DNA of 64,000 nt, from contig NZ_JACIVI010000003.1 of the NCBI RefSeq assembly GCF_014145335.1, positions 248,001 to 312,000 of the forward strand, given 5' to 3'. Source of the DNA: Aquariibacter albus. GTDB lineage: Bacteria > Pseudomonadota > Gammaproteobacteria > Burkholderiales > Burkholderiaceae_C. Shown here piece by piece: positions 7,853 to 16,307 of the stretch. A program made the position numbers and the translations under genes. Position 1 is the first letter of the stretch; every line of letters begins with the position of its first letter. Below the pieces are notes generated by a model. The model did no database searches. It saw only the letters and a program-made list of their open reading frames with translations, and was not told where the DNA came from.

Positions 7853-10800
7853 TCAGCCTTCGAAGGGCAGCTTGAGCTCGCCGAGGTCCTTGCGGGTCTC
7901 GACCAGGATCAGCGGGCCTTCGTCCAGCACGACCGGCGGCTTGGGCTCGCGCGGCACATGCACCGGCGCCGGGGTGGCGGCGATGGCGGCCTGCACCTCG
8001 GCGACCTTGGCGGCGTCCGACTGCACCCACTCCAGGCCGGCGCCGCGGGCGACGCCCTCAAGCTGCTCGATCGGCAGCGCGTAGCGGGGCAGGGCGGAGG
8101 CGCCAGGGGCCGCGCTCGGGCCTGCGGCGACGAGCGGCGCCGGGGAGGGCGCCTCGACCCGGGCATCGGCTGCCGTTTCGGCGACGGCTTCAGGGACGGC
8201 GTCCACCGCGGCTTCCGCCGGCAAGCTGGCGGGCAGCTCGGCCGGAGCCGCTGCGGCCACCGGCTCGGCAAGCGCGGCGTCCTTCACGACTTCGGTGGGC
8301 GGCTGGGGCGCGGCGCTCGTTTCGGGAGCACGGTCTTCCCACCAGGCTGCGGCCGCGGGGGCCGGCGCCGCGGCTTCCGCCGCGTCCGCGCGGTCGAGGG
8401 CGTCTTCGCGGCCGGCCTCGGCCGGGCGATCGCCCTCGGGGCGGGCCTCGCCGTCGCGGCGGCGGCCACGGCCCCCGCGGCGCGGACGGCGCGCTTCGCC
8501 GGATTCGCCGCCTTCGGCTTCACCACCGACCGGGGGGGCGGCTTCCTCGCGCGGGGGCTGTCCGATGGCCTCGGGGGCCGGGCCCTCCGCGACAGCCTCG
8601 CCGCCCTCGGCGACCAGGCTGTCTTCGCTGCCTTCCGGACGTTCGCCGCGTTCGCCGCGGCCCCGACCGCCACGACGGCGCCGACGGCCGTTGCGCTCGC
8701 TGGCCTCGGCCTGCGCGGCCGCGTCGGTGCCTTCGGCCGCCGGGCCGACGGCGCTCAAGGGTTCCAGCACGACGGCGTTGCCTTCCTGCAGGGCCTCGAC
8801 CGGCGCGGCCACCTCGGTGCGGCGCTCGCCGCGTTCGGCACGCTCCCCGCGCTCGGCGCGTTCGCCCCGTTCCGGGCGCTCACCGCGCGGCGGGCGGCGG
8901 TCTTCACCCGCACGGGTTTCGGGGGCGGCTTGCGCATTGCCCTCGGTTTCGCTGCGCGGGCCGCGCGGGCGGCCGCCGCGGGCTTCGCCGCGTTCGGCGC
9001 GGTCCGGGCGTTCGCCACGCTCCGGGCGCTCGCCGCGCTCGGTCCGCTCGCCGCGTTCACCGCCGCGTTCGCCCTTTTCGCTGCTGCGACCGCCCCGACC
9101 GCCGCGGCGGTCGCCGTTGCGGCCCTCACGGCCCTCGGCCGGCTTGGCCGCGGTCGGGTTGCCGACCGGGGCTGCCGGCGCGGCGGGCAGCGCCTCCGGT
9201 GCTGCGGCCGGGGCGCCGAAGAGGCGCTTGAGCCAGCCGAAGAAGCCAGCGCCGGCAGCGGGTGCCGCCACGGCCGGGGCCGCCGCGACCGGCGCAGGCG
9301 CCGGGGCGGCGACCGGCGCCGTGGCCACCGGGGCCGGTGCAGGGGCCGCGACCGGCGCGGGCTGGTCGGGCAGCACGCCCTTGAGCACGGGCTCCTGCTT
9401 GGCCTTGGCCTTCTCGCGCCGGCTGATCGAGACCTCGTCGTCCGGCTCCTCGATCATGGTGTAGCTGGCCTGCAGGTTCTCCAGGCGCGGATCGTCGTGG
9501 CGCAGGCGTTCGAGCTTGTAGTTCGGCGTCTCCAGGTGCTTGTTGGGCACCAGCAGCACGGTGGTGCGCTGCTTGAGCTCGATCTTGGTGATCTCGGTGC
9601 GCTTCTCGTTGAGCAGGAAGCTGGTCACCTCGACCGGTACCTGCACGTGGACGGCGGCGGTGCCTTCCTTCAGGGCCTCTTCCTGGATGATGCGCAGGAT
9701 CTGCAGCGCCGAGGATTCGGTGTCGCGGATGTGGCCGGTGCCGTTGCAGCGCGGGCAGGTGATGTGGCTGCCTTCGCTCAGCGCGGGGCGCAGGCGCTGG
9801 CGGCTCATCTCCAGCAGGCCGAACTTGCTGATGGGGCTGAACTGCACGCGGGCGCGGTCGTTGCGCAGCGCGTCGCGCAGGCGGGTCTCGACCTCGCGGC
9901 GGTTCTTGGACTCCTCCATGTCGATGAAGTCCACGACGATCAGGCCGCCCAGGTCGCGCAGGCGGGCCTGGCGGGCGATCTCGTCGGCGGCTTCGAGGTT
10001 GGTCCGCGTCGCGGTCTCCTCGATGTCGGTGCCGCGGGTCGAGCGGGCCGAGTTGACGTCGACCGAGACCAGGGCCTCGGTGTGGTCGATGACGATGGCG
10101 CCGCCGCTGGGCAGGTTGACCGTGCGGCTGAAGGCCGTCTCGATCTGGTGCTCGATCTGGAAGCGGCTGAACAGCGGCGCGTCGTCGCGGTAGCGCTTGA
10201 CGCGATGCGCGGTGTCCGGCATCACGTGCAGCATGAACTGCTTGGCCTGCTCGTAGATGTCGTCGGTGTCGATCAGGATCTCGCCGATGTCCGCGGTGAA
10301 GTAGTCGCGGATCGCACGGATGACGAGCGAGCTCTCCTGGTAGATCAGGAAGGCGCCCTTGCCGCCGGTGGCGTCGTCGATGGCCGTCCAGAGCTTGAGC
10401 AGGTAGTTCAGGTCCCACTGCAGCTCGTCGGCCGAGCGGCCGATGCCCGCGGTGCGGGCGATCAGGCTCATGCCCTTCGGGTACTCGAGCTGTTCGAGGT
10501 TCTCCTTGAGCTCCTCGCGCTGCTCGCCCTCGATGCGCCGGCTGACGCCGCCACCGCGCGGGTTGTTGGGCATCAGCACCAGGTAGCGGCCGGCCAGGCT
10601 CACAAAGGTGGTCAGCGCGGCGCCCTTGTTGCCGCGCTCTTCCTTCTCGACCTGGACGACGAGGGACTGGCCCTCCTTGATCACGTCCTGGATGCGTGCG
10701 CTCTTGGCCTCGACGCCTTCCTTGAAATAGCTGCGCGCGATTTCCTTGAAGGGCAGGAAGCCGTGGCGGTCCTCGCCGTAATCGACGAAGCAGGCCTCCA

Positions 10801-10957
10801 GCGAAGGCTCGACGCGGGTGACGACGGCCTTGTAGATGTTGCCCTTGCGCTGTTCGCGCCCTTCGATCTCGGTTTCGAAGTCGAGCAGCTTCTGCCCGTC
10901 GACGATGGCCAGGCGCCGCTCTTCCGGCTGCGTGGCATTGATCAGCATGCGTTTCAT
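7853..10957 (-). CDS. rne: Ribonuclease E
   Basis: Single-strand endoribonuclease and degradosome scaffold, 1034 aa. The start at 10957 gives [10 protein letters not shown], the canonical N-terminus. The longer open frame upstream is leader. The catalytic half shows the S1 domain ([28 protein letters not shown]), the DNase-I-like site with acidic residues in SVDVNS and VVDFIDM, and the Zn-link CPRC at residues 401-404. At residues 571-582, [12 protein letters not shown] is an amphipathic helix at the same place as the E. coli membrane-targeting segment. The rest is disordered: Pro/Ala repeats, a long Arg/Glu/Gly tract rich in GERxERGER units, then an acidic Ala-rich part and a conserved-looking tail. 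It is divergent from rluC, as in many proteobacteria. Confidence 0.96.
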   Translation of the reverse strand: MKRMLINATQPEERRLAIVDGQKLLDFETEIEGREQRKGNIYKAVVTRVEPSLEACFVDYGEDRHGFLPFKEIARSYFKEGVEAKSARIQDVIKEGQSLVVQVEKEERGNKGAALTTFVSLAGRYLVLMPNNPRGGGVSRRIEGEQREELKENLEQLEYPKGMSLIARTAGIGRSADELQWDLNYLLKLWTAIDDATGGKGAFLIYQESSLVIRAIRDYFTADIGEILIDTDDIYEQAKQFMLHVMPDTAHRVKRYRDDAPLFSRFQIEHQIETAFSRTVNLPSGGAIVIDHTEALVSVDVNSARSTRGTDIEETATRTNLEAADEIARQARLRDLGGLIVVDFIDMEESKNRREVETRLRDALRNDRARVQFSPISKFGLLEMSRQRLRPALSEGSHITCPRCNGTGHIRDTESSALQILRIIQEEALKEGTAAVHVQVPVEVTSFLLNEKRTEITKIELKQRTTVLLVPNKHLETPNYKLERLRHDDPRLENLQASYTMIEEPDDEVSISRREKAKAKQEPVLKGVLPDQPAPVAAPAPAPVATAPVAAPAPAPVAAAPAVAAPAAGAGFFGWLKRLFGAPAAAPEALPAAPAAPVGNPTAAKPAEGREGRNGDRRGGRGGRSSEKGERGGERGERTERGERPERGERPDRAERGEARGGRPRGPRSETEGNAQAAPETRAGEDRRPPRGERPERGERAERGERAERGERRTEVAAPVEALQEGNAVVLEPLSAVGPAAEGTDAAAQAEASERNGRRRRRGGRGRGERGERPEGSEDSLVAEGGEAVAEGPAPEAIGQPPREEAAPPVGGEAEGGESGEARRPRRGGRGRRRDGEARPEGDRPAEAGREDALDRADAAEAAAPAPAAAAWWEDRAPETSAAPQPPTEVVKDAALAEPVAAAAPAELPASLPAEAAVDAVPEAVAETAADARVEAPSPAPLVAAGPSAAPGASALPRYALPIEQLEGVARGAGLEWVQSDAAKVAEVQAAIAATPAPVHVPREPKPPVVLDEGPLILVETRKDLGELKLPFEG

Positions 10958-11616
10958 CTGACATCTCCCGACCGCCCCCGGGGGGCGGTCGACTCGGCCC
11001 CGGCCGCTGCCCAGGCAGGCGGAACGGGGCGGGCGGCCTGCCGGTCCTCTCCGCGGGATGCGGACAGGGGCAGGCCCGTCGATGCACGAAACGACGTCAG
11101 ACGCCGGAAGGAATCGCCCTGGACGATCCACCGAGCCGCAAGGCTCGACGGGGTCGCGTTGGCACGAGCGTCGCCCCGGGGCGGTGGGATCAGGATGCGC
11201 GGCCGGGCACGCGGGGCGGCTCGGCGGCGTCGGGTCGGCCCGGATCCTGGCGCGACGAGCCGCCGACGCCCCGCGCCGCACGGGGCGGGGCAGGGCGGCG
11301 GGCAGGCGCGAGGACGGGGTGGGTCGACTTCATCCGGATGGATCCGGTTCGGGGGCGGGACGCGGGCGACAGCCGCATGCAACCGGCCGGGTGGGCCGGG
11401 GCGGCGCGGCTGCCGCCGGGAAACCTTGTTTCGGAGGGTCTGGGCATCGGTTCTGCCGTTGCGGACCCGGATCCACCGTTCGCTTTGGGAGACGGTCTGA
11501 CCGGGTCGACGCAGCGTTGCATCACCTCAAAGTGGCGCCACCAGCGGTGGCGCGGCGTCCGGGGCGCGGCGCGAGCGCCGGTAAACTCAGGCGAATCAAA
11601 CACTTACGGCGCGCTT
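10958..11616. other. Divergent rne-rluC intergenic region / rne leader
   Basis: 659 bp with no convincing gene; the long open frames here are GC-driven. RNase E mRNAs have long structured leaders used for autoregulation in enterobacteria, and the - strand here has room for one of about 650 nt. A perfect hairpin (11535-11553) and a TATAAT box at 11629-11634 on the - strand fit that reading. This is inference; no leader homology was tested. Confidence 0.5.
11535..11553 (-). promoter_or_regulatory. Perfect hairpin in putative rne leader
   Basis: GCGCCACC-AGC-GGTGGCGC forms an 8-bp perfect stem with a 3-nt loop. It lies about 75 nt downstream of the putative rne promoter, near the 5' end of the proposed leader. 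It has no T-tract, so it is not an intrinsic terminator. A role in RNase E autoregulation is speculative. Confidence 0.35.
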
Positions 11617-12729
11617 GTGGACCGACGGATTATAGGTGGCCGCAGCGCCCGTTCGAAGTCGCTGAATGCGGCCCCGCGCGGGGCTTCCACCGCCCCTTCC
11701 GCGCCCCGGGCGCCGGCCCCGGCCGCCCCGCGCAGCGCCGCGCCGGAACCGGCGGTGCAGTGGGTCGAGGTGGGCGAGGCGGGCGATGGCCAGCGGCTCG
11801 ACAACTTCCTCATCCGCACGCTCAAGGGCGTGCCCAAGACCCACGTCTACCGCATCATCCGCAGCGGCGAGGTGCGGGTGAACAAGGGCCGCGCCTCGGC
11901 CGACACCCGGCTGGCCCGCGGGGACAGCGTGCGCCTCCCGCCGGTGCGGCAAGCCCTGCGCGGCGAGGCGGCCGGCGAGGCCCCGGCCCCGCCGCGCGAG
12001 TTCCCCGTCGTGCATGAGGACGAGGCCCTGCTGGTGATCGACAAGCCGGCCGGCGTCGCCGTGCACGGCGGCAGCGGCGTGAGCTTCGGCGTGATCGAGC
12101 AGCTGCGCCGTGCCCGCCCCGGCGCGGCGATGCTGGAGCTGGTGCACCGGCTCGACAAGGAAACCTCCGGCCTGCTGATCGTCGCCAAGAAGCGCCAGGC
12201 CCTGGCCCTGCTGCAGGAACAGCTTCGCCAGCGCGAGACCGGCAAGACCTACGCCGCCCTGGTGCAGGGCAGCTGGCCGGCACGGCTGAAGGTGATCGAC
12301 GTGCCGCTGCACAAATACCTGGACAGCGAGGGCGAGCGCCGCGTGCGTGCCACCACGCCGGAAGATCCCGAGGGCAAGCGCTCGATCACCCTGGTGCGGG
12401 TGCTGCAGCGCTTTGCCGGTTACACCCTGCTCGACGTGACCATCAAGACCGGCCGCACCCACCAGATCCGCGTGCACCTGGCCGGTGCCGGCCATCCCAT
12501 CGTCGGCGACGACAAGTACGGCGATTTCGCCCTCAACAAGGCCCTGGCGCGGGGCGAACAGCCCGGCGTCCCCCTTCGCTTCGAACGCATGTTCCTCCAC
12601 GCCCGACGCCTGAGCTTCAGCCACCCGGTCCAAGGCGAGACCCTGAACCTGGAAGCCCCGCTGCCGCCGGCCTGCGCCGCCCTGCTGGCCGCGCTGCCGC
12701 CCGCCGCCGACCGGCCGGAGGCGGCATGA
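11617..12729 (+). CDS. rluC: 23S rRNA pseudouridine synthase RluC
   Basis: Makes pseudouridines at 955, 2504 and 2580 of 23S rRNA in E. coli numbering. An N-terminal S4 domain (QRLDNFLIRTLKGVPKTHVYRIIRSGEVRVNKGR) is followed by the catalytic domain with ELVHRLDKETSGLL, whose Asp is the nucleophile. RTHQIRVHLAGAGHPIVGD comes near the end. The start is uncertain. GTG 11617 gives 370 aa with a low-complexity Ala/Pro leader. GTG 11755, with GGAA 6 nt upstream, gives 324 aa, closer to the usual ~320. The stop overlaps the next start (ATGA). Confidence 0.9.
   Translation: MDRRIIGGRSARSKSLNAAPRGASTAPSAPRAPAPAAPRSAAPEPAVQWVEVGEAGDGQRLDNFLIRTLKGVPKTHVYRIIRSGEVRVNKGRASADTRLARGDSVRLPPVRQALRGEAAGEAPAPPREFPVVHEDEALLVIDKPAGVAVHGGSGVSFGVIEQLRRARPGAAMLELVHRLDKETSGLLIVAKKRQALALLQEQLRQRETGKTYAALVQGSWPARLKVIDVPLHKYLDSEGERRVRATTPEDPEGKRSITLVRVLQRFAGYTLLDVTIKTGRTHQIRVHLAGAGHPIVGDDKYGDFALNKALARGEQPGVPLRFERMFLHARRLSFSHPVQGETLNLEAPLPPACAALLAALPPAADRPEAA
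11629..11657 (-). promoter_or_regulatory. rne: Putative rne promoter
   Basis: Reading the - strand, a perfect -10 hexamer TATAAT (11634-11629) follows a weak -35 candidate TTCGAA (11657-11652) at 17-nt spacing. It would start rne RNA near 11622, leaving a ~665-nt leader. The element lies inside the rluC frame if rluC starts at 11617. Confidence 0.5.
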
Positions 12730-13418
12730 GCCCCGTCCCGCGCCGCTTCGAGCTGATCGTCTTCGACTGGGACGGCACGCTCTACGACTCCACCGCGCTG
12801 ATCGTCCAGGCCTTGCGCGCGGCCTGTGCCGATGTCGGCCAGCCGGTGCCCAGCCCCGAGGCCGCCAGCCATGTGATCGGCCTGGGCCTGCACGAGGCCC
12901 TGCGCCAGGTCGCCCCCGGCCTGCCGGCCGCCCAGATTCCCGAGCTGGTGGCGGCCTACCGCGTGCACTACCTGGCCGAGCAGCACGGCCTGAGCCTCTT
13001 TCCCGGCACGGTCGACCTGCTCGACGGCTTGCGGGCCCGCGGCCACCGTCTGGCGATTGCCACCGGCAAGTCACGTCGCGGCCTGGACGAGGTGCTGGCC
13101 CTGCCGCCCGGTCAGGGCGCGCCGGCCGGGCGCCGGCTCGGCCACTACTTCGAGGCCAGCCGCACCGCCGATGAAACCCACAGCAAACCGCACCCGAGGA
13201 TGCTGCTGGAGCTGATCGAGCACTGCGGCGTGCGCGCCGAGCACACCTTGATGGTGGGCGACACCAGTCACGACCTGCAGCTCGCCGCGAATGCCGGCAC
13301 CGCGGCCCTGGCCGTGGGCTATGGCGCCCATCCGCCGGAGCAGCTCCGCACCCTGTCGCCCCTGGCCGTGCTGCCCTCCGTGCAGGCCCTGGACCAGTGG
13401 CTGCGCGACCACGCCTGA
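12726..13418 (+). CDS. HAD-IA phosphatase, phosphoglycolate-phosphatase-like
   Basis: 230 aa. HAD motifs are complete: DWDGTLYDS (nucleophile D14, acid D16), ATGKSRRGL, a Lys in SKPHPRM, and MVGDTSHDL. An alpha-helical C1 cap lies between motifs I and II. It overlaps rluC by 4 nt (ATGA), a pairing seen widely in betaproteobacteria. The family includes phosphoglycolate and other small sugar-phosphate phosphatases, so the substrate is not certain. Confidence 0.88.
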   Translation: MSPVPRRFELIVFDWDGTLYDSTALIVQALRAACADVGQPVPSPEAASHVIGLGLHEALRQVAPGLPAAQIPELVAAYRVHYLAEQHGLSLFPGTVDLLDGLRARGHRLAIATGKSRRGLDEVLALPPGQGAPAGRRLGHYFEASRTADETHSKPHPRMLLELIEHCGVRAEHTLMVGDTSHDLQLAANAGTAALAVGYGAHPPEQLRTLSPLAVLPSVQALDQWLRDHA

Positions 13419-13428
13419 GACTTGCAAA

Positions 13429-13848
13429 GTGAGCGTGCACTCTTGGGGCAGGCCGCTCTGCCGCAGCGCAGACCTGCCCGAGCGCGGCGCGGCCCACCGC
13501 TTCGAGCTGCCGGGGGCCGACGGCCGCCCGCAGGCTGCCTTCGTGCTGCGCGTCGAGGGTGAGCTGCGCGCCTACCTGAACCGCTGTGCGCACCAGCCGA
13601 CCGAGCTGGACTGGAACCCCGGCCAGTTCTGGGACGCCGAGGGCCGCGAGCTGATCTGTTCGCTCCACGGTGCGGCCTACGAACCGCGCAGCGGCCGCTG
13701 CCTGGGCGGTCCCTGCGGCCGGGGTCGGCTGCAGCCGGTGGCCGTGCACGAGCAGGACGGCTGGGTCTACGGCCCGGCCCCCGCAGCCGGCGGGTCGGCC
13801 GACGACAATGCGCCGAGCGCCCCGAACCCCCTTCCCCATGCACGCTGA
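13429..13848 (+). CDS. Rieske [2Fe-2S] protein
   Basis: 139 aa from a GTG 11 nt after the preceding stop; the open frame upstream overlaps the HAD gene. It has the Rieske cluster-binding boxes: CAH near residue 56, and CSLHGAAYEP about 25 residues later, giving the two-Cys/two-His ligands. It is a small soluble ferredoxin-like Rieske protein like those fused to or working with oxygenases and reductases. No oxygenase subunit is adjacent. The C-terminal 25 residues are Ala/Pro-rich. Its last 11 nt overlap the next gene. Confidence 0.87.
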   Translation: MSVHSWGRPLCRSADLPERGAAHRFELPGADGRPQAAFVLRVEGELRAYLNRCAHQPTELDWNPGQFWDAEGRELICSLHGAAYEPRSGRCLGGPCGRGRLQPVAVHEQDGWVYGPAPAAGGSADDNAPSAPNPLPHAR

Positions 13849-14809
13849 CGAAGCTTCCTCCCCCGCGCCGACGCCGCCGGCCGCCGTGCCAGCCGCCCCG
13901 CATCCCTTCGACGAGATGGCCCGCGTCTGGCTGGCCGACCGCAGGCGCGAGCGCCGCTGGCGCACGATCTGGCGTGTGCTGTGGCTGCTGCTGGCCGTGG
14001 CCGTCTTCGCCGGCACCCTGGCCGACGCCCGTCGCGCCAGCGCGCCGAGCGGCCCGCACACCGCGCTGGTCGAGGTGCGCGGTGCCATCGATGCCGAGGG
14101 CGAAGCCACGGCCGACGCCATCAACGCCGCCCTGCGCAGCGCCTTCGAAGACAAGGGCGCCCGGGCCGTGGTGATGCGGATCAACTCCCCCGGCGGCAGC
14201 CCGGTGCAGGCCGGCTTGGTCTATGACGAGATCCAGCGCCTGCGCAAGCTGTACGACAAGAAGCTCTATGCCGTCTGCGAGGAGCTCTGCGCCTCGGCCG
14301 CCTACTACATGGCGGCGGCGGCCGACGAGATCGTCGTCGACAAGGCCTCGCTGGTCGGCTCCATCGGCGTGCTGATGGACGGCTTCGGCTACACCGGCGT
14401 GATGGACAAGCTCGGCGTCGAGCGTCGCCTGCTGACGGCCGGCGCCAACAAGGGCTTCCTCGACCCCTTCACGCCGATGAGCGAGGCCCACCGCGCCTAC
14501 GCGCTGGCCACCCTGGACCAGATCCACCAGCAGTTCATCGAGGCCGTCAAGGCCGGTCGCGGCGAGCGCCTGAAGATCACGCCCGACACCTTCAGCGGCC
14601 TGTTCTGGAATGGCCAGTCGGCCTTGCAGCAGGGCCTGGCCGACCGCATCGGCAGCCTCGACCAGCTGGCCCGCGAGGTGATCGGCGCCGAGGAAATCAT
14701 CGACTACACGCCCAAGGAGAACCTGGCCGAGCGCTTTGCGCGCCGCTTCGGCGCGGCCGCGGGCGGGGCCGTGGTCGGCGCGCTGCGCGGGCTGCCGACG
14801 CTGCGCTGA
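13838..14809 (+). CDS. S49 family peptidase (SppA-like)
   Basis: 323-aa membrane-anchored serine peptidase that degrades signal-peptide remnants or membrane proteins. One transmembrane helix lies at about residues 45-62 (IWRVLWLLLAVAVFAGTL) after a charged cytoplasmic head, giving a periplasmic catalytic domain. INSPGGSP and the CASAAYYMAAAADEIV segment, with the nucleophilic Ser, are visible. SLVGSIGVLMDGFG follows, and the general-base Lys is probably in the NKG of GANKGFLDP. It is the short, single-domain (SohB/bacterial SppA) type. It overlaps the Rieske gene by 11 nt. Confidence 0.92.
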   Translation: MHADEASSPAPTPPAAVPAAPHPFDEMARVWLADRRRERRWRTIWRVLWLLLAVAVFAGTLADARRASAPSGPHTALVEVRGAIDAEGEATADAINAALRSAFEDKGARAVVMRINSPGGSPVQAGLVYDEIQRLRKLYDKKLYAVCEELCASAAYYMAAAADEIVVDKASLVGSIGVLMDGFGYTGVMDKLGVERRLLTAGANKGFLDPFTPMSEAHRAYALATLDQIHQQFIEAVKAGRGERLKITPDTFSGLFWNGQSALQQGLADRIGSLDQLAREVIGAEEIIDYTPKENLAERFARRFGAAAGGAVVGALRGLPTLR

Positions 14810-14818
14810 GTCGGCAGC

Positions 14819-14836
14819 GCCCCGCCGCCGCGGGGC
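14819..14836. terminator. Hairpin between convergent sppA-like gene and cbbR
   Basis: GCCCCGC-CGCC-GCGGGGC, a 7-bp perfect stem between two convergent stops (14809 and 14838). It has no T-tract on either side, so it is a weak, possibly bidirectional terminator candidate. Confidence 0.4.
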
Positions 14837-14837
14837 C

Positions 14838-15800
14838 TCAGCTGAGCTGCTGGGCCCGTTGGCGGGCCGCCTGCTCGGCCGCGAAATCGCCGAACTCGCG
14901 GGCGAGGTGGGCCTCGCCATGTTCGAGGATGAAGTAGCGGAAGGCCTCGGCCAGCGGCGACATGGTCTTGGCCAGGGTGTGGACCACATGCCAGCGCCGC
15001 ACCAGGGGCAGGCCCTCGATGTCCAGCACCGCGATGCGCTTGCTGCGCAGTTCCAGGCCGATGGTGTGCAGGGACAGGAAGCCCAGGCCCATGCCGGCCA
15101 TCACGGCCTGCTTGATGGTCTCGTTGCTCGACATCTCCATCACCACCGAGGGGCTGATGCGGACGTCGTCGAAGAATTGCTCCATGGCCGCGCGCGTGCC
15201 CGAGCCCGGCTCGCGCACGATGAAGCCCTGATTGGCCAGCGCCACCGGCGGCAGGCGGCCGTGCGCCAGCAGGGCATGGTCCACCGGGCAGGCCACCACC
15301 AGCGGATGCACGGCAAAGGGCTCGGCGCGGGTGGCCAGCTCCTTGGGCGGGCGGCCCATCACGGCCAGGTCGCATTCGTTGTCGTTCAGCGCGGCGACCA
15401 GGGTCTCGCGGTTGCCGACGAAGAGGCGGATGTCGATCTCGGGATGCTCGCTGCGGAAGCGTGCGAGCAGCTTGGGCAGGAAGTACTCGGCGGTGCTGAC
15501 CATGCCGATCACCAGCCGGCCCGAGCGTAGGCCGCGGAAGCGCGCCACCGTGTCTTCGGCATCCTTGAGCGTCGCGAGGATTTTGCGCGCATGGACCAGC
15601 AGGTACTCGCCAGTCACCGTCAGGGACACGCTGCGGCCGGAGCGGTCGAAGAGCGGCAGGCCGACCTGGCCTTCCAGCTCCTTGATCTGCATCGACACCG
15701 CGGGCGGGGTCAGGTGCAGTTCTTCGGCGGCCTTGGCAAAGCTGCCCAGCCGCGAGGCGGCCGCGAAGCAGCGCAGCTGGCGGAGGGTGACATTGCGCAT
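14838..15800 (-). CDS. cbbR: LysR-type regulator CbbR
   Basis: 320-aa transcriptional activator of Calvin-cycle genes. The N-terminal winged helix-turn-helix (TLRQLRCFAAASRLGSFAKAAEELHLTPPAVS, cut here) is followed by a long linker helix and a two-lobed effector domain. CbbR responds to metabolites such as RuBP, PEP or NADPH depending on the species. The identification rests on CbbR-like features (MQIKELEGQVGLPLFDR and the long C-terminus) and on its divergent position upstream of cbbF-cbbP. ATG 15800 is the natural first codon. Confidence 0.88.
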   Translation of the reverse strand: MRNVTLRQLRCFAAASRLGSFAKAAEELHLTPPAVSMQIKELEGQVGLPLFDRSGRSVSLTVTGEYLLVHARKILATLKDAEDTVARFRGLRSGRLVIGMVSTAEYFLPKLLARFRSEHPEIDIRLFVGNRETLVAALNDNECDLAVMGRPPKELATRAEPFAVHPLVVACPVDHALLAHGRLPPVALANQGFIVREPGSGTRAAMEQFFDDVRISPSVVMEMSSNETIKQAVMAGMGLGFLSLHTIGLELRSKRIAVLDIEGLPLVRRWHVVHTLAKTMSPLAEAFRYFILEHGEAHLAREFGDFAAEQAARQRAQQLS

Positions 15801-16307
15801 CGGGTGGGGGCTCGGGAAGGCGAATCGTGGGCCGAGGAGGAGTGGCCCGGCGTGTCCGGACGGCGCATAGGTCAGTCGCTCTTAATCGACCCTGCACTTC
15901 TTTTGACTGTACCTAAGCCTTCCGCGGACATATGGTTGCGCCATGCCGGAAGTAAGACCCTCCGGCGTCCGTTTTTGTGCCTGTTCCGGCTTCGGGGAAT
16001 CGCCCGCGGTCGCCTCGCATTCCCCGGTGTCGGGAGGGAGCTGCGAGCCTCGGCAAGGACCATCCGGTCGTGCCGTGAGGAACTTGGCTGCGGGTCCCGT
16101 CGATGGTCACCCACCACGACTTCATCGGATCCCTGCCAGCACGACCATCGGGTCAACCCCGTCGGGCCGTGGTCCAGGCACGTTTTCTTCCGATCGGCCC
16201 GGCCGGGATGCAAGGCATTCCGGCCGGTGCTCGCCGGGTCGCCTTCCCCGCATCCGTTACGCTAGACGCCATCCGGGCGGCGCTCGCCCGCGAGGAGGAG
16301 ACCGCGC
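15801..16307. other. Divergent cbbR-cbbF regulatory region
   Basis: 507 bp without a supportable gene. Its cbbR-proximal part (15860-15960) is visibly less GC-rich than the surroundings, as expected for promoters and CbbR binding. It contains an imperfect inverted repeat (15868-15915). cbbF has a strong ribosome site (GAGGAGG) about 11 nt before its ATG. The roughly 340 bp nearest cbbF shows no motif that I can name. Confidence 0.55.
15868..15915. promoter_or_regulatory. Candidate CbbR operator
   Basis: TAGGTCAGTC (15868-15877) and GACTGTACCTA (15905-15915) are an imperfect inverted repeat. One base is inserted between the AGGT and AGTC halves on one side. It is 68-115 bp from the cbbR start and embedded in AT-richer sequence, the usual place for a LysR-family operator. 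No binding data; inference from position and symmetry. Confidence 0.35.

Noticed and set aside
7958-11500. A very long + strand open frame (1180 codons) opposite RNase E
   Set aside because: It mirrors rne codon by codon in GC-rich sequence, is Gly/Arg/Ala/Leu-skewed with no domain, and has no ribosome site. It is a compositional shadow.
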